DNA of 60,689 nucleotides, from contig NZ_FOBF01000035.1 in NCBI RefSeq assembly GCF_900109355.1, positions 1 through 60,689 on the forward strand, read 5' to 3'. This document shows, in pieces, positions 8,901-17,095 of this stretch. The position numbers and the translations under genes are program-made. Source of the DNA: Nonomuraea pusilla (GTDB taxonomy: Bacteria; Actinomycetota; Actinomycetes; Streptosporangiales; Streptosporangiaceae). Position 1 is the first letter of the stretch; each line of letters starts with the position of its first letter. The notes below the pieces were generated by a model. The model saw nothing but the letters and a program-made list of their open reading frames with translations, had not been told where the DNA came from and searched no databases.

Positions 8901-9602
8901 TCACGACGCGCCGAGGTAGGCGAGGACCGCCGCGACGCGGCGGTGGGTGTCGGGGCTGCTCTCCAGGCCGAGCTTGAGGAAGATGGAGTTCACGTTCTTC
9001 TCCACGGCGGACACCGACAGGGCGAGCGACCTGGCGATGCCCCCGTTGGAGCGGCCGAACGCCATCTCACGCAGCACGTCGCGCTCGCGCGGCGTCAGCG
9101 CCTCCTGCTCTCCTCGTACGGCGCGGCGGGCGAGCAGCCCCTCCACCACCTTCGCGTCGATCACGGAGCCGCCCCTCGCGACCGACCTGATCGCCCCGAG
9201 CAGCTCGCCGAGGTCGCCCACGCGGTCCTTCAGCAGGTACGCGAAGCCCTCGGTCCCCTGCCTGAACAGCTCGAACGCGTACAGCGAGTCGGCGAACTGC
9301 GACAGCACGACCACCCCGACCCCGGGGTGCTCCTGCCGGATGCGGTGGGCGGCGTCGATGCCCTCGAACCCGGGCCGCCATCCCTCGCCGGGCATGCGGA
9401 TGTCGGTCACGACCACGTCGGGGGCGAGCCGCCTGACCGCGTCGACCAGCTCGGCCGGGGTGCCGACCGTCCCGGCGACGGCGACCTCGCCTGAGCTCTC
9501 CAGCAGCTGGCGGGTGCCCTCACGGACGAGGTAGTGGTCGTCGGCCACGACGGCGCGCAGGCGGCGGGCGGCGTCCTCTCCGCCGGGTCCCGGCTCAGGC
9601 AT
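8901..9602 (-). CDS. NarL/FixJ-family response regulator
   Basis: DNA-binding response regulator of 233 residues. The receiver domain starts at VVADDHYLVREG, with phospho-acceptor Asp67 in VVVTDIRMPGEG and the conserved Lys in AYLLKDRV. The LuxR-type helix-turn-helix is LTPRERDVLREMAFGRSNGG followed by IARSLALSVSAVEKNVNSIF. It overlaps the end of the upstream kinase gene by 8 bases, which implies translational coupling and a cognate pair. The output genes are unknown; the adjacent serine-hydrolase lipoprotein, divergent from the pair, is one candidate. Confidence 0.93.
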   Translation of the reverse strand: MPEPGPGGEDAARRLRAVVADDHYLVREGTRQLLESSGEVAVAGTVGTPAELVDAVRRLAPDVVVTDIRMPGEGWRPGFEGIDAAHRIRQEHPGVGVVVLSQFADSLYAFELFRQGTEGFAYLLKDRVGDLGELLGAIRSVARGGSVIDAKVVEGLLARRAVRGEQEALTPRERDVLREMAFGRSNGGIARSLALSVSAVEKNVNSIFLKLGLESSPDTHRRVAAVLAYLGAS

Positions 9603-11391
9603 GGGCGCTCACCCAGGCCCGCACGGTGGCGCCCTCGCCCGGGGCGGTCCGCAGCTCGAACCCTCCGCCCAGCGCCGCCATCCGGTCCGCGAGCGTGCCG
9701 AGGCCGCGCCGGGCCACGCCCCGCTCGTCGAAGCCGGACCCGTCGTCGGTGACGGACACGCGGAGCCGGCCCCCGTCCTGGGAGAGCCGCACCTCGATCC
9801 TGGACGCCCCCGCGTGCTTGAGCGCGTTGGCGATCGCCTCGCTCACCGTGAAGTACATCGCTCCCTCGATCTCGTCGGAGAACCTCCGGGTGCGCAGGCC
9901 GGGGTCGGCGGTCACCGTGGTCGGCACCGGCAGCCCGGCGCAGCGTTCCTCCACCGCCTCCACCAGCCCGCCCTGCTCCAGGACCGACGGATGGATGCCC
10001 GCGGCGAGTTCCCGCAGGTCGGCGAGCGCCTGGCGGGCCTGCTCCCGCAGCAGGGCGAGGGCGCTCGCGCCGCCGCCGGTGGCCCTCGCCAGCTCCAGCC
10101 CCGCGATCAGGGCGACGAGCTGCTGCTGGACGCCGTCGTGGATGTTGCGCTCGATGCGCCGCCGCTCCGCCTCCTGGGCGTTGACCAGCCGGGCCGCGAG
10201 CGCGGCGCTCTGGATCGCCAGCCCCACGGGGACGGCGAGCGCGGCGAGCAGCCGCTGGTCCTCCCTGGTGACGCGCCCGGCGACCTTCGGGCCGCAGCTG
10301 ATCCGCCCCATGCCGGCCGGGACGCTGAGCGCGGCCGGGCCGCTCTCCTCGCCGGCGACCACCCGCGTGCCGTCGGCCAGCTCGACGGCGGCCCACCGCG
10401 CGTCCAGCCCGGCGCGTACGGCGTCGGCGAGCCGGCCCAGCTGCTCGACGGGCTCCACCTCCTCCAGGGACGCGCCCAGCTCGGTCAGCAGGTCGCCCAC
10501 GCTGGGGCGGGCGTCGAAGACGAGGTACAGCAGCGAGCCGCGCACCCCCACCCGCAGGTCGAACAGGTTGTGGCGGACCACGGCCACGCCGATGGCGGCG
10601 GGCAGGGCGCCGGTCACCGTCAGCCCGCCGATCCACTGCGCGGGCACCGGGCTGTGGCTGAAGCCGTAGACGGTGAGCAGGGCGTAGCCGGCCAGGGCGG
10701 CGGCGGTGCCGGCGACGATCCAGGCGAGCGGGCCGCGCGGCCCCGGCCGCCGCAGCCGTATGACGAGGCCGCCCAGCACGACGAGGGCGAGGAGGAAGAC
10801 CGCGAGCTCGCCGACGCCTCCGGCCAGCGCGGCGGCCAGGCGCGGCCACTCGCCGGGCGGCGCGAGGGGGTTGTCCAGCGGCACGTCCTGGTGCACGCGG
10901 CCGGGGTGCAGGAGCACGCCGGTCCACTCCACGCCGATGGCGACGGCGGCGGCCACGGCGACGGGACGCCAGCGCGGCGACGGCAGCCGGCCCTCGGGGA
11001 ACAGCAGCGGGACGAACACCCAGGACAGCCCGTAGGAGACGCTCATCAGCGAGGTCAGCACGGAGGCCAGCACGGAGGCCAGCACGGAGGCGGGCACGGA
11101 GGCGGGCGCGACGGACTGTTCCTCCCCGAGGAACGGCAGCAGGGCGATGCCGAGGCCGCCGAGCGCCACGCACAGGGCGACGGCCAGCAGCAGCCAGCCG
11201 TAGGCGTTGCGCGGGCGGCGCACCGCCAGCAGCCAGCCGACGGCGGGCAGGATCAGGCTCACCGAGATGAACGCCCACTGCGACGTCGGCAGAGGCAGGC
11301 CGGTCTCCAGCACCGCCCCTGCGACGGTCGCGGCGGCGGCCGTGAGCGCCGCGCCCGCCGCCAGCGGCCGCGCCGCCCGTGTCCCGCTCAT
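9595..11391 (-). CDS. membrane sensor histidine kinase (HisKA_3 type)
   Basis: Sensor kinase of 598 residues, partner of the downstream NarL-type regulator. The first ~270 residues contain about seven to eight TM helices with no large extracytoplasmic loop, so the signal is probably sensed in or at the membrane. A GAF-like stretch (about 295-400) follows. Next comes the dimerisation/phosphoacceptor helix with His418 (ERRRIERNIHDGVQQQL), and a HATPase_c domain (SEAIANALKHAGAS, DDGSGFD, RGLGTLADRM) ends the protein. ATG 11391 was chosen as the last start before the first TM helix. Residues 98-114 are a small ASVL repeat encoded by a 12-15-base DNA repeat. No haem-binding GAF typical of DevS could be recognised. 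Confidence 0.9.
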   Translation of the reverse strand: MSGTRAARPLAAGAALTAAAATVAGAVLETGLPLPTSQWAFISVSLILPAVGWLLAVRRPRNAYGWLLLAVALCVALGGLGIALLPFLGEEQSVAPASVPASVLASVLASVLTSLMSVSYGLSWVFVPLLFPEGRLPSPRWRPVAVAAAVAIGVEWTGVLLHPGRVHQDVPLDNPLAPPGEWPRLAAALAGGVGELAVFLLALVVLGGLVIRLRRPGPRGPLAWIVAGTAAALAGYALLTVYGFSHSPVPAQWIGGLTVTGALPAAIGVAVVRHNLFDLRVGVRGSLLYLVFDARPSVGDLLTELGASLEEVEPVEQLGRLADAVRAGLDARWAAVELADGTRVVAGEESGPAALSVPAGMGRISCGPKVAGRVTREDQRLLAALAVPVGLAIQSAALAARLVNAQEAERRRIERNIHDGVQQQLVALIAGLELARATGGGASALALLREQARQALADLRELAAGIHPSVLEQGGLVEAVEERCAGLPVPTTVTADPGLRTRRFSDEIEGAMYFTVSEAIANALKHAGASRIEVRLSQDGGRLRVSVTDDGSGFDERGVARRGLGTLADRMAALGGGFELRTAPGEGATVRAWVSAHA

Positions 11392-11578
11392 GGAGAGCCC
11401 CCACTCATGGGGAGCATCCTGATCGAGCGCGGACCACGGCGTCCATGAGGTTGTCCGCACATTCGATGCAGTATTCCGCACCCGGGAGGACGGAGGATCG
11501 CCGGCTACCGGCGGCCACGACGCGCCGCCTAGCGTGACTGGCCTCCGTGATCGCTTCCGAGTCCTCCGAGGAGTTCTG

Positions 11579-12967
11579 GTGCATCTGCCGTCGAGATCGA
11601 CGCGCGTCCTGATCCCGTTCCTGGCCGTGGCCCTCACCCTGACGGCCTGCTCGCGGCCGGACCCCGGGGAGTCGTCGGGCACGCCGTCGGGCACGGCATC
11701 GGGCACGGCCGCGCCCGCCGGGGTGGCGGGCGTGCCAGGCACGCAGGCGGGCAGGCAGCTGCGGTGGTTCCTGGACGCCGCCGCGAAGCCGCCCGTCGCC
11801 GACGCCGACCTGACCGCGCACCTGAGCGCGGACTTCCTCGCCGACGTCCCGCCGGCCAAGCTGAACGAGCTGCTCGGACAGCTCGCCGGTCTGCGGCTGG
11901 AGCGGGTGACGGAGTCGACGCCGGCCGCGCTCACCGCCCAGGTGCGGGCGGGCGGCCAGTCGCTGCGGCTCGCCCTGGGCGTCGACGCGGACGGGAAGAT
12001 CAACGTGCTCCGGCTGTCACAGGCCGACCAGCCGTCGGCCGCGCCCGCCCCGGCCACGTGGGACGAGGTGGACAGGCGGCTGCGCGCCGTCGCCCCGGAC
12101 GTCGGCTTCCTGGCGGCCGAGGTCACCGGCGACGGCGCCTGCCGTCCCGTGCACGCCGTGGCGCCCACCGCGCCCCGGCCCCTCGGCTCGATCTTCAAGC
12201 TGTACGTCCTCGGCGCCGTCGCCGAGCAGATCCGCCGGGGCCGGCTGACCTGGGACACGCCGCTCACGCTCACGTCGAAGGTGCTCATCCCGCCGGGCGA
12301 GCTCTACCAGAGGCCGGTGGGCAGCAAGGTGACGGTGCGCGAGGCGGCCAAGCTGATGATCTCCATCAGCGACAACGCCGCCACGGACCTCCTCATGGAC
12401 ACGGTCGACCGGCGCGCCGTGGAGTCGCAGGTGCTCAGGTGGTCCGGACACGGCGAGCTGAACGTGCCGTTCCTGACGACGCGCGAGTTCGTGCTGCTGA
12501 AGGCGGCGCGCTACCCGGAGCTGGCCGACGCGTACGCCGCGCTGAAGGGCGAGCGGCAGCGGCGGAGCTACCTGGAGAAGACGGTCGCGGCGCTGTCCCT
12601 CGACGGGCTGAAGGACTGGAGCGAACCCCGGCACGTCGGCACCGTGGAGTGGTTCGGCTCGCCCGAGGACGTGTGCCGCGCCTTCGCCCGGCTGTCCAGG
12701 GTGGGCGGCGAGGAGCTCGGCAGGGTGATGTCCGCCAACGACGCGGGGCTCGGCCTGGACGGGAAGACCTGGACGGCGACCTGGTACAAGGGCGGCTCCG
12801 AGGTGGGCCTGCTGACGATGAGCTTCCTCGCCCGCTCGGCCGCGGGCAAGACGTACGTCGTCACCGCGCTGACGTCCGACCCGGGCCGCGCCTACGACGA
12901 GGCGAAGGCGGGCGGCGAGCTGCTGTCGCTGGTCCGCGGCTCCTTCGCGCTGCTCGCGAAGGGCTGA
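11579..12967 (+). CDS. beta-lactamase-fold serine hydrolase lipoprotein
   Basis: Exported lipoprotein of 462 residues. The signal peptide ends in a lipobox (LTAC, lipidated Cys about residue 24) followed by a Ser/Gly/Thr/Ala-rich spacer. An N-terminal domain (about 55-155) precedes a class A beta-lactamase/penicillin-binding fold with SIFK at 204-207 (SxxK), SDN at 264-266 and KGG at 404-406 in the KTG position. All three active-site motifs are thus present. The GTG at 11579 is chosen because GGAG lies upstream and it directly precedes the signal peptide. It may hydrolyse beta-lactams or act on cell-wall substrates like LpqF-type proteins; the sequence does not decide. It is divergent from the two-component pair. 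Confidence 0.85.
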   Translation: MHLPSRSTRVLIPFLAVALTLTACSRPDPGESSGTPSGTASGTAAPAGVAGVPGTQAGRQLRWFLDAAAKPPVADADLTAHLSADFLADVPPAKLNELLGQLAGLRLERVTESTPAALTAQVRAGGQSLRLALGVDADGKINVLRLSQADQPSAAPAPATWDEVDRRLRAVAPDVGFLAAEVTGDGACRPVHAVAPTAPRPLGSIFKLYVLGAVAEQIRRGRLTWDTPLTLTSKVLIPPGELYQRPVGSKVTVREAAKLMISISDNAATDLLMDTVDRRAVESQVLRWSGHGELNVPFLTTREFVLLKAARYPELADAYAALKGERQRRSYLEKTVAALSLDGLKDWSEPRHVGTVEWFGSPEDVCRAFARLSRVGGEELGRVMSANDAGLGLDGKTWTATWYKGGSEVGLLTMSFLARSAAGKTYVVTALTSDPGRAYDEAKAGGELLSLVRGSFALLAKG

Positions 12968-13050
12968 GCGAGCAGGCGTCTCCCGGGGCGGCCCGCGAAG
13001 GGTTGAGCGAGCAGGCCGGGGCGGCCCGCGAAGGGCTGAGCGAGCACGCG
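12955..13050. repeat. triplicated 24-base segment spanning a stop codon
   Basis: CGCGAAGGGCTGAGCGAGCA-type units occur at 12955-12978, 12994-13017 and 13027-13050 (starts 39 and 33 bases apart). Copy 1 contains the TGA stop of the lipoprotein gene, and copies 2 and 3 repeat it in the spacer. This looks like local duplication of a gene end. Confidence 0.85.
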
Positions 13051-13071
13051 CCCCCGGAGTCCCGCTCGGCG

Positions 13072-14625
13072 TCAGTCGGGCTCGATGCTGGGGCGGCGGA
13101 AGCGCCAGGACACCTCCCGCTCCGGCGGGTGGACGGCCGCCAGCGCGCGCCGCAGCGACTGCTCCTGCGGCACGCCGGTGTCGATCTCGACGGCGTCCGG
13201 CCAGGGCTCCCGCGCCCAGGGCTCGGACGTCATGGCCCGCGCGATGGCCGCGTCGGCGTCGGACGGCTCCGCGGCGCCCCCGGCCGGCCGCCCCGCCGCG
13301 CGCTCGGCCAGCCGCTCCGCGGCGACCTGCGGCACGACCGCGCACCGCAGCGTCACCAGCCTGGCGGAGGTGCGGCGGGCCGTCTCGCCCGCCGCTGCCC
13401 GCTGCCGGGGGTCGAGCCAGGACGCGTCCAGGATGACGGACTCCCCCATGCCGAGCAGCCGGTCGGCGCGGGCCAGCAGCTCGGCGTAGGTGCGCTCGGT
13501 GTGCTCAGGCCGGTAGATCCCCTCCAGGTAGGGCGCGGCGGCGGCGCGGGCCGGGTCGATCCCGGCCAGTTCCTTGCGGACGCGGTCGCTGCGTAGCAGC
13601 GTGTGACCGAGCCGGTCGGCGAGCGCGCCGCCCAGCGTGGACTTGCCGGTGGCCGGCGCGCCGCCCACCAGCGTGAGCGTCACCTCGCCGGCGCGCAGGT
13701 GGCGCAGCGCGAGCTCGGCCAGGTCGCGCGCCTCGCGGGCCGCGGAACCGCCGGAACCGCCGGAACCGCCGCCAGCCTCGGCGCCGCCCTGCCAGTGGCG
13801 CAGGCAGGCCACCTTGGCGCGGACGAACGCCCGGTAGGCGACGTAGTGGTGCCACAGCGCGGGCGGCGCGGGGTCGCCGGAGAACTCGACGTACCAGCTG
13901 AGGAACAGGTCCGCGAGCCGGGGCGCGCCGAGCCGTTCCAGGTCCATGGCGAGGAACGCGGCGTCGTCGAGGCCGTCGACGAACCGCAGCCGGTCGTCGA
14001 ACTCCAGGCAGTCGAGGATCCGCGGCCCGTCGTCGAGGCAGAAGACGTCCTCGGCCAGCAGGTCGCCGTGCCCGTCGACGACGCGGCCCTCGGCGACGCG
14101 CGAGCCGAACAGGGGCGCCCTGCCGTCGAGGAAGCGCAGCGTGAGCCGCTCGATCTCGTCCAGCGTTGCGGGCTCGACGGGGGCGGCGGGCAGGCCGCGC
14201 ACCTGGGCGAAGCCGGCGGTCCAGCGGGAGCGCAGCGCCTCCAGCCCGCCCTCGCGGTCGACGTCCGGGCCGTGGCGGCCCTTGGCGTGCAGCCCGGCGA
14301 GCTGCCTGGCGATGGCGCGCAGGTGCTCCTCGACGGGCTTGCCGGTGCGGACGAGGTGGGCGAGCCGCCGCTCGTCCGGCATGCGCCGCATGACCACCAT
14401 GTGCTCGCAGGCCTCGCCGCCGGGGCCGACGACGGTGGCCACGCCCTCGTACACGTCGGGTGCGAGCCTGCGGTTCAGCTCCACCTCGCGCTCGCAGGCC
14501 GCGAGGCGGGCGCGCAGCGTCGTGAAGTCGAGGAAGCCGAGGGCGACGGGCTTCTTCACCTTGTACGCGCGGTCGCCGTACAGGAACACCACGGCCGCGT
14601 GCGTCTCCTTCATCGTGGTCGGCAT
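13072..14625 (-). CDS. bifunctional aminoglycoside-phosphotransferase-like/P-loop protein (Rv2004c-like)
   Basis: A 517-residue two-domain protein. Residues 1-285 have an aminoglycoside-phosphotransferase/kinase-like fold with the catalytic-loop motif VVDGHGDLLAED (His186-Gly-Asp) and a metal-site motif ILDCLEFDDRLRF. Residues about 315-517 form a P-loop kinase-like domain with Walker A GAPATGKST (322-330). A short Gly/Ser linker (GGGSGGSGGS) joins them. The same architecture and length is found in M. tuberculosis Rv2004c, a DosR-regulon protein of unknown substrate. ATG 14625 has GGGAGG just upstream. It is divergent from the HAD gene, and the shared spacer carries OsdR-like boxes. Genuine antibiotic resistance is not implied by this family. 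Confidence 0.88.
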   Translation of the reverse strand: MPTTMKETHAAVVFLYGDRAYKVKKPVALGFLDFTTLRARLAACEREVELNRRLAPDVYEGVATVVGPGGEACEHMVVMRRMPDERRLAHLVRTGKPVEEHLRAIARQLAGLHAKGRHGPDVDREGGLEALRSRWTAGFAQVRGLPAAPVEPATLDEIERLTLRFLDGRAPLFGSRVAEGRVVDGHGDLLAEDVFCLDDGPRILDCLEFDDRLRFVDGLDDAAFLAMDLERLGAPRLADLFLSWYVEFSGDPAPPALWHHYVAYRAFVRAKVACLRHWQGGAEAGGGSGGSGGSAAREARDLAELALRHLRAGEVTLTLVGGAPATGKSTLGGALADRLGHTLLRSDRVRKELAGIDPARAAAAPYLEGIYRPEHTERTYAELLARADRLLGMGESVILDASWLDPRQRAAAGETARRTSARLVTLRCAVVPQVAAERLAERAAGRPAGGAAEPSDADAAIARAMTSEPWAREPWPDAVEIDTGVPQEQSLRRALAAVHPPEREVSWRFRRPSIEPD

Positions 14626-14703
14626 GGGCCACCTCCCCTTACCAGTGCAGATCGGGCGGCGTCGCCGCGCCAGGGGCGAAGGGCCTCGCCCTTCCCCCTC
14701 GGT

Positions 14704-14741
14704 GGGCGACGAACGGCCCTGCGACCAGGGTCGTTCGGCCC
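14704..14741 (+). promoter_or_regulatory. paired OsdR/DevR-like boxes between two divergent genes
   Basis: GGGTCGTTCGGCCC (14728-14741) matches the OsdR motif GGGCCGNTYGGCCC at 13 of 14 positions. A second half-matching site lies at 14704-14719. The two share inverted arms CGAACGGCCCTG and CAGGGTCGTTCG. The boxes lie 62-75 bases from the HAD start and roughly 80-115 bases from the phosphotransferase start, a suitable place to control both. Confidence 0.5.
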
Positions 14742-14803
14742 TTACCCAGGACGCCGCCCCGGCGCACCATCGGAGCTGGGCACCACGACCCCGGGGGGCT
14801 GAC

Positions 14804-15568
14804 ATGGCCGTGATCGACCTGCGCCGCATCGCCGCGGTGCTCTTCGAGACCGACGGAGTGATCACCGACACGGCGCGCGTGCACGCGGCCGTGTGGAAGC
14901 GCGTCATGGACGCGTACCTGCGCCGCCGGGCCGCCGAGACGGGCGAGCCGTGGCGGCCGTTCGACGTCCGGGAGGACTACCTGCGGTACGTGGACGGCAA
15001 GCCGAGGCTCGACGGGGCCCGCGACTTCCTGGCCTCCAGGGGCGTCCGCCTGCCCGCGGGCGAGGAGGGCGGGAACGTCCTGGCCGGTCTCGCCTGCCTG
15101 AAGGAGGGGCTGTTCCTCGCCGAGATCAGGCACTACGGGGTGGCGCCCTTCCCGGCGGCGGTGGTGCTGCTGCGCGACCTGCGCCGCCACGGCGCCCGGG
15201 TGGGCGCGGTCTCGCCGAGCCGCAACTGCGCCGAGGTGCTGGCGCGGGCGGGCCTGGCCAGGCTGGTGGACGCGCGCGTGGACGGCGTGGACGCGGCGTC
15301 CGCCGGGCTGCCCGCGATGCCCGACCCGGCGATGCTGGCGGAGGCCGCCGGGCGGCTGGGGACGGCCCCGCACGAGACGGCCGTGGTGGCGGAGACGGAG
15401 CCCGCGCTGCGGGCCGCCCGCGCGGGGCACTTCGGGCTGGTGGTGGCGGTGCGCTCGCCCGGGCGGGAGCACGCCGGGCCGCCGCCGCCCGCCGATCACG
15501 TGGTGCCGGACCTGGCCGCCGTCCAGGTCAGCGGGCAGGTCCCGCTGGCGGCACGGGCTGCGCGATGA
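14804..15568 (+). CDS. HAD-superfamily beta-phosphoglucomutase-like protein with altered active site
   Basis: A 254-residue HAD protein (beta-PGM subclass with alpha-helical cap, as in the N-terminal part of mycobacterial OtsB1/Rv2006). The overall order is retained: motif I at 14-18, motif II Ser in AVSPSRNCAEVL, then the motif III and IV regions. However, the motif I nucleophile Asp is Glu15 (FETDGV instead of FDxDGV). The motif III Lys is Leu169 (GLPAMPDP), and the motif IV acidic pair is AETE (195-199). It may therefore bind without normal phosphotransfer. ATG 14804 was taken as start. Its 3' end overlaps the convergent SDR gene by 41 bases. Confidence 0.85.
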   Translation: MAVIDLRRIAAVLFETDGVITDTARVHAAVWKRVMDAYLRRRAAETGEPWRPFDVREDYLRYVDGKPRLDGARDFLASRGVRLPAGEEGGNVLAGLACLKEGLFLAEIRHYGVAPFPAAVVLLRDLRRHGARVGAVSPSRNCAEVLARAGLARLVDARVDGVDAASAGLPAMPDPAMLAEAAGRLGTAPHETAVVAETEPALRAARAGHFGLVVAVRSPGREHAGPPPPADHVVPDLAAVQVSGQVPLAARAAR

Positions 15569-16325
15569 CGGCGACGCCCGTCCTGCCCCCGTCGACGTCC
15601 ACCACGGTGCCGTGGACGAAGGCCGCTTCGTCGCTGGCCAGCCAGACGACCGCGTGCGCGATCGCGTCCGGCGTGCCGACGCCGCCCGCCGGGGTGCCCT
15701 TCATCATGATCTCGCCCGGGTGCGGCTCGCCGCCTTCCGGCGCCGGGGGCAGGATCACCCCCGGCGAGACGGCGTTCACCCGCACGCCCATCGGTCCGAA
15801 CTCGGCGGCCCACGCCCGGGTGAGCGTCTCCATGGCCCCCTTGGTGGAGCTGTAGAGCGCGCCGAGAGGAACGCCCAGGCGCGCGATCCACGAGCCCAGG
15901 TTGACGATCACGCCGCCGCCGGACTCCGTCATGCCGGGGACGACGGCGGCGGTGAGGAAGAAGGGGGCTTTCACGTTCACTCCGTAGACCTGGTCGAACG
16001 TCTTCTCGTCGGTGGCGGCGGTGCCGGGGGCGGGGTAGACGCCGGCGTTGTTCACCAGGATGTCGATCCGTCCGCCCAGGGTCTCGCGGGCCCGGTCGGC
16101 GAGGTCCCGGGAGGCGTCCGCGCCGCCGTCGAGGTCGGCCACCAGGAAGTCGGCCCGGCCGCCTGACGCGCGGATCCCTTCGACCACCTGTTCGCCCCGT
16201 TCCCGGTTGCGGCCGGACACGACGACGTGGGCCCCCTCGGCGGCGAACGCCTCGGCGATCGCCTTCCCGATGTTGCCGGTCGATCCGGTGACCAGTGCCG
16301 TCTTTCCACGCAGCCGCTCGCTCAT
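15528..16325 (-). CDS. short-chain dehydrogenase/reductase
   Basis: Classical NAD(P)-dependent SDR of 265 residues. It has the cofactor motif TGSTGNIG near the N terminus, NNAG, the catalytic Ser in NLGSWIA, and Tyr-Lys in YSSTKGA. It ends in the usual VVDVDGGRTG. ATG 16325 has a GAGGAGAT ribosome binding site. The substrate is unknown. It is divergent from a TetR gene, with two operator-like palindromes in the spacer, so it is very probably the target of that repressor and may detoxify or modify the inducing molecule. Confidence 0.92.
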   Translation of the reverse strand: MSERLRGKTALVTGSTGNIGKAIAEAFAAEGAHVVVSGRNRERGEQVVEGIRASGGRADFLVADLDGGADASRDLADRARETLGGRIDILVNNAGVYPAPGTAATDEKTFDQVYGVNVKAPFFLTAAVVPGMTESGGGVIVNLGSWIARLGVPLGALYSSTKGAMETLTRAWAAEFGPMGVRVNAVSPGVILPPAPEGGEPHPGEIMMKGTPAGGVGTPDAIAHAVVWLASDEAAFVHGTVVDVDGGRTGVAVIAQPVPPAGPAR

Positions 16326-16377
16326 GACGTGATCTCCTCTGCCTCGCGGTGTGCGGTCAACTGTGCGCCGCAGAAAA

Positions 16378-16393
16378 TGGACCGGCAAGTCCA
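16378..16393. promoter_or_regulatory. TetR operator-like palindrome 1
   Basis: TGGAC-N6-GTCCA in the SDR/TetR spacer, on the SDR side. It has the same arms and spacing as the second site 45 bases away. Confidence 0.7.
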
Positions 16394-16422
16394 AACCTAG
16401 GAGGGTCCAGCGGCCGATAAAG

Positions 16423-16438
16423 TGGACCAGTCAGTCCA
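16423..16438. promoter_or_regulatory. TetR operator-like palindrome 2
   Basis: TGGAC-N6-GTCCA, 22 bases before the TetR start, suggesting autorepression. The two sites are 45 bases apart, start to start. Confidence 0.7.
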
Positions 16439-16460
16439 TACGGTGTGGAAGGGGAGCCGC

Positions 16461-17075
16461 ATGCCCGACGCGCCGACCGCGAAGGGCCGCGCCACGCGGG
16501 CCCGCATCGTCGAGGGGGCGGCCGAGGTGCTGCGCGAGCAGGGTGTCGCCTTCACCACGCTCGACGACGTCCGCGGCCGCACCGGCACGAGCAAGAGCCA
16601 GCTCTTCCACTACTTCCCCGGCGGCAAGGACGAACTGCTGCTGGCGGTGGCCCGGTTCGAGGCGGACCGCGTCCTGCAGGACCAGCAGCCGCACCTGGGG
16701 CGGCTGGACTCGTGGGAGTCCTGGCGCCAGTGGCGGGACGCGGTGGTCGAACGCTACGAACGGCAGGGCGAGCACTGCCCCTTGGGATCGCTCTTCCTGC
16801 AGGTCGGGCGGTCCAGCCCCGGCGCACGGGCGATCGTGACCGAGCTGATGAGCCAGTGGCAGCGGGAACTCGCCCGCGGCATGCGCGCCCTCCAGGCGAA
16901 CGGCCTGGTGTCGCCGGCCCTCGACGTGGACAGGACCGCCGCCGCGCTGCTGGCCGGCATCCAGGGCGGCGTGGCCATCATGATGTCCACGGGCGACTCG
17001 GCCCACCTCAGGGCGGCGCTCGACACCGGCATCGAGCACCTGCGCGCCGCGGCAGGCGAACCGTCGCGGAGCTGA
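16461..17075 (+). CDS. TetR-family transcriptional repressor
   Basis: A 204-residue repressor. The N-terminal HTH spans about residues 8-55 (RARIVEGAAEVLREQGVAFT, then LDDVRGRTGTSKSQLFHYF). The ligand/dimerisation domain contains a GEHCPLGSL motif typical of TetR proteins controlling SDR or alkene/aldehyde reductases. ATG 16461 follows AAGGGGA at good spacing; an upstream ATG at 16422 would overlap the second operator. It should repress itself and the divergent SDR. Confidence 0.92.
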   Translation: MPDAPTAKGRATRARIVEGAAEVLREQGVAFTTLDDVRGRTGTSKSQLFHYFPGGKDELLLAVARFEADRVLQDQQPHLGRLDSWESWRQWRDAVVERYERQGEHCPLGSLFLQVGRSSPGARAIVTELMSQWQRELARGMRALQANGLVSPALDVDRTAAALLAGIQGGVAIMMSTGDSAHLRAALDTGIEHLRAAAGEPSRS

Positions 17076-17095
17076 CGGCACGGCCAGGGGCCCGG

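Noticed and set aside
13072..14625. Antibiotic-resistance aminoglycoside kinase
   Set aside because: The fusion with a P-loop domain matches Rv2004c, not known resistance enzymes, and no resistance context is present.
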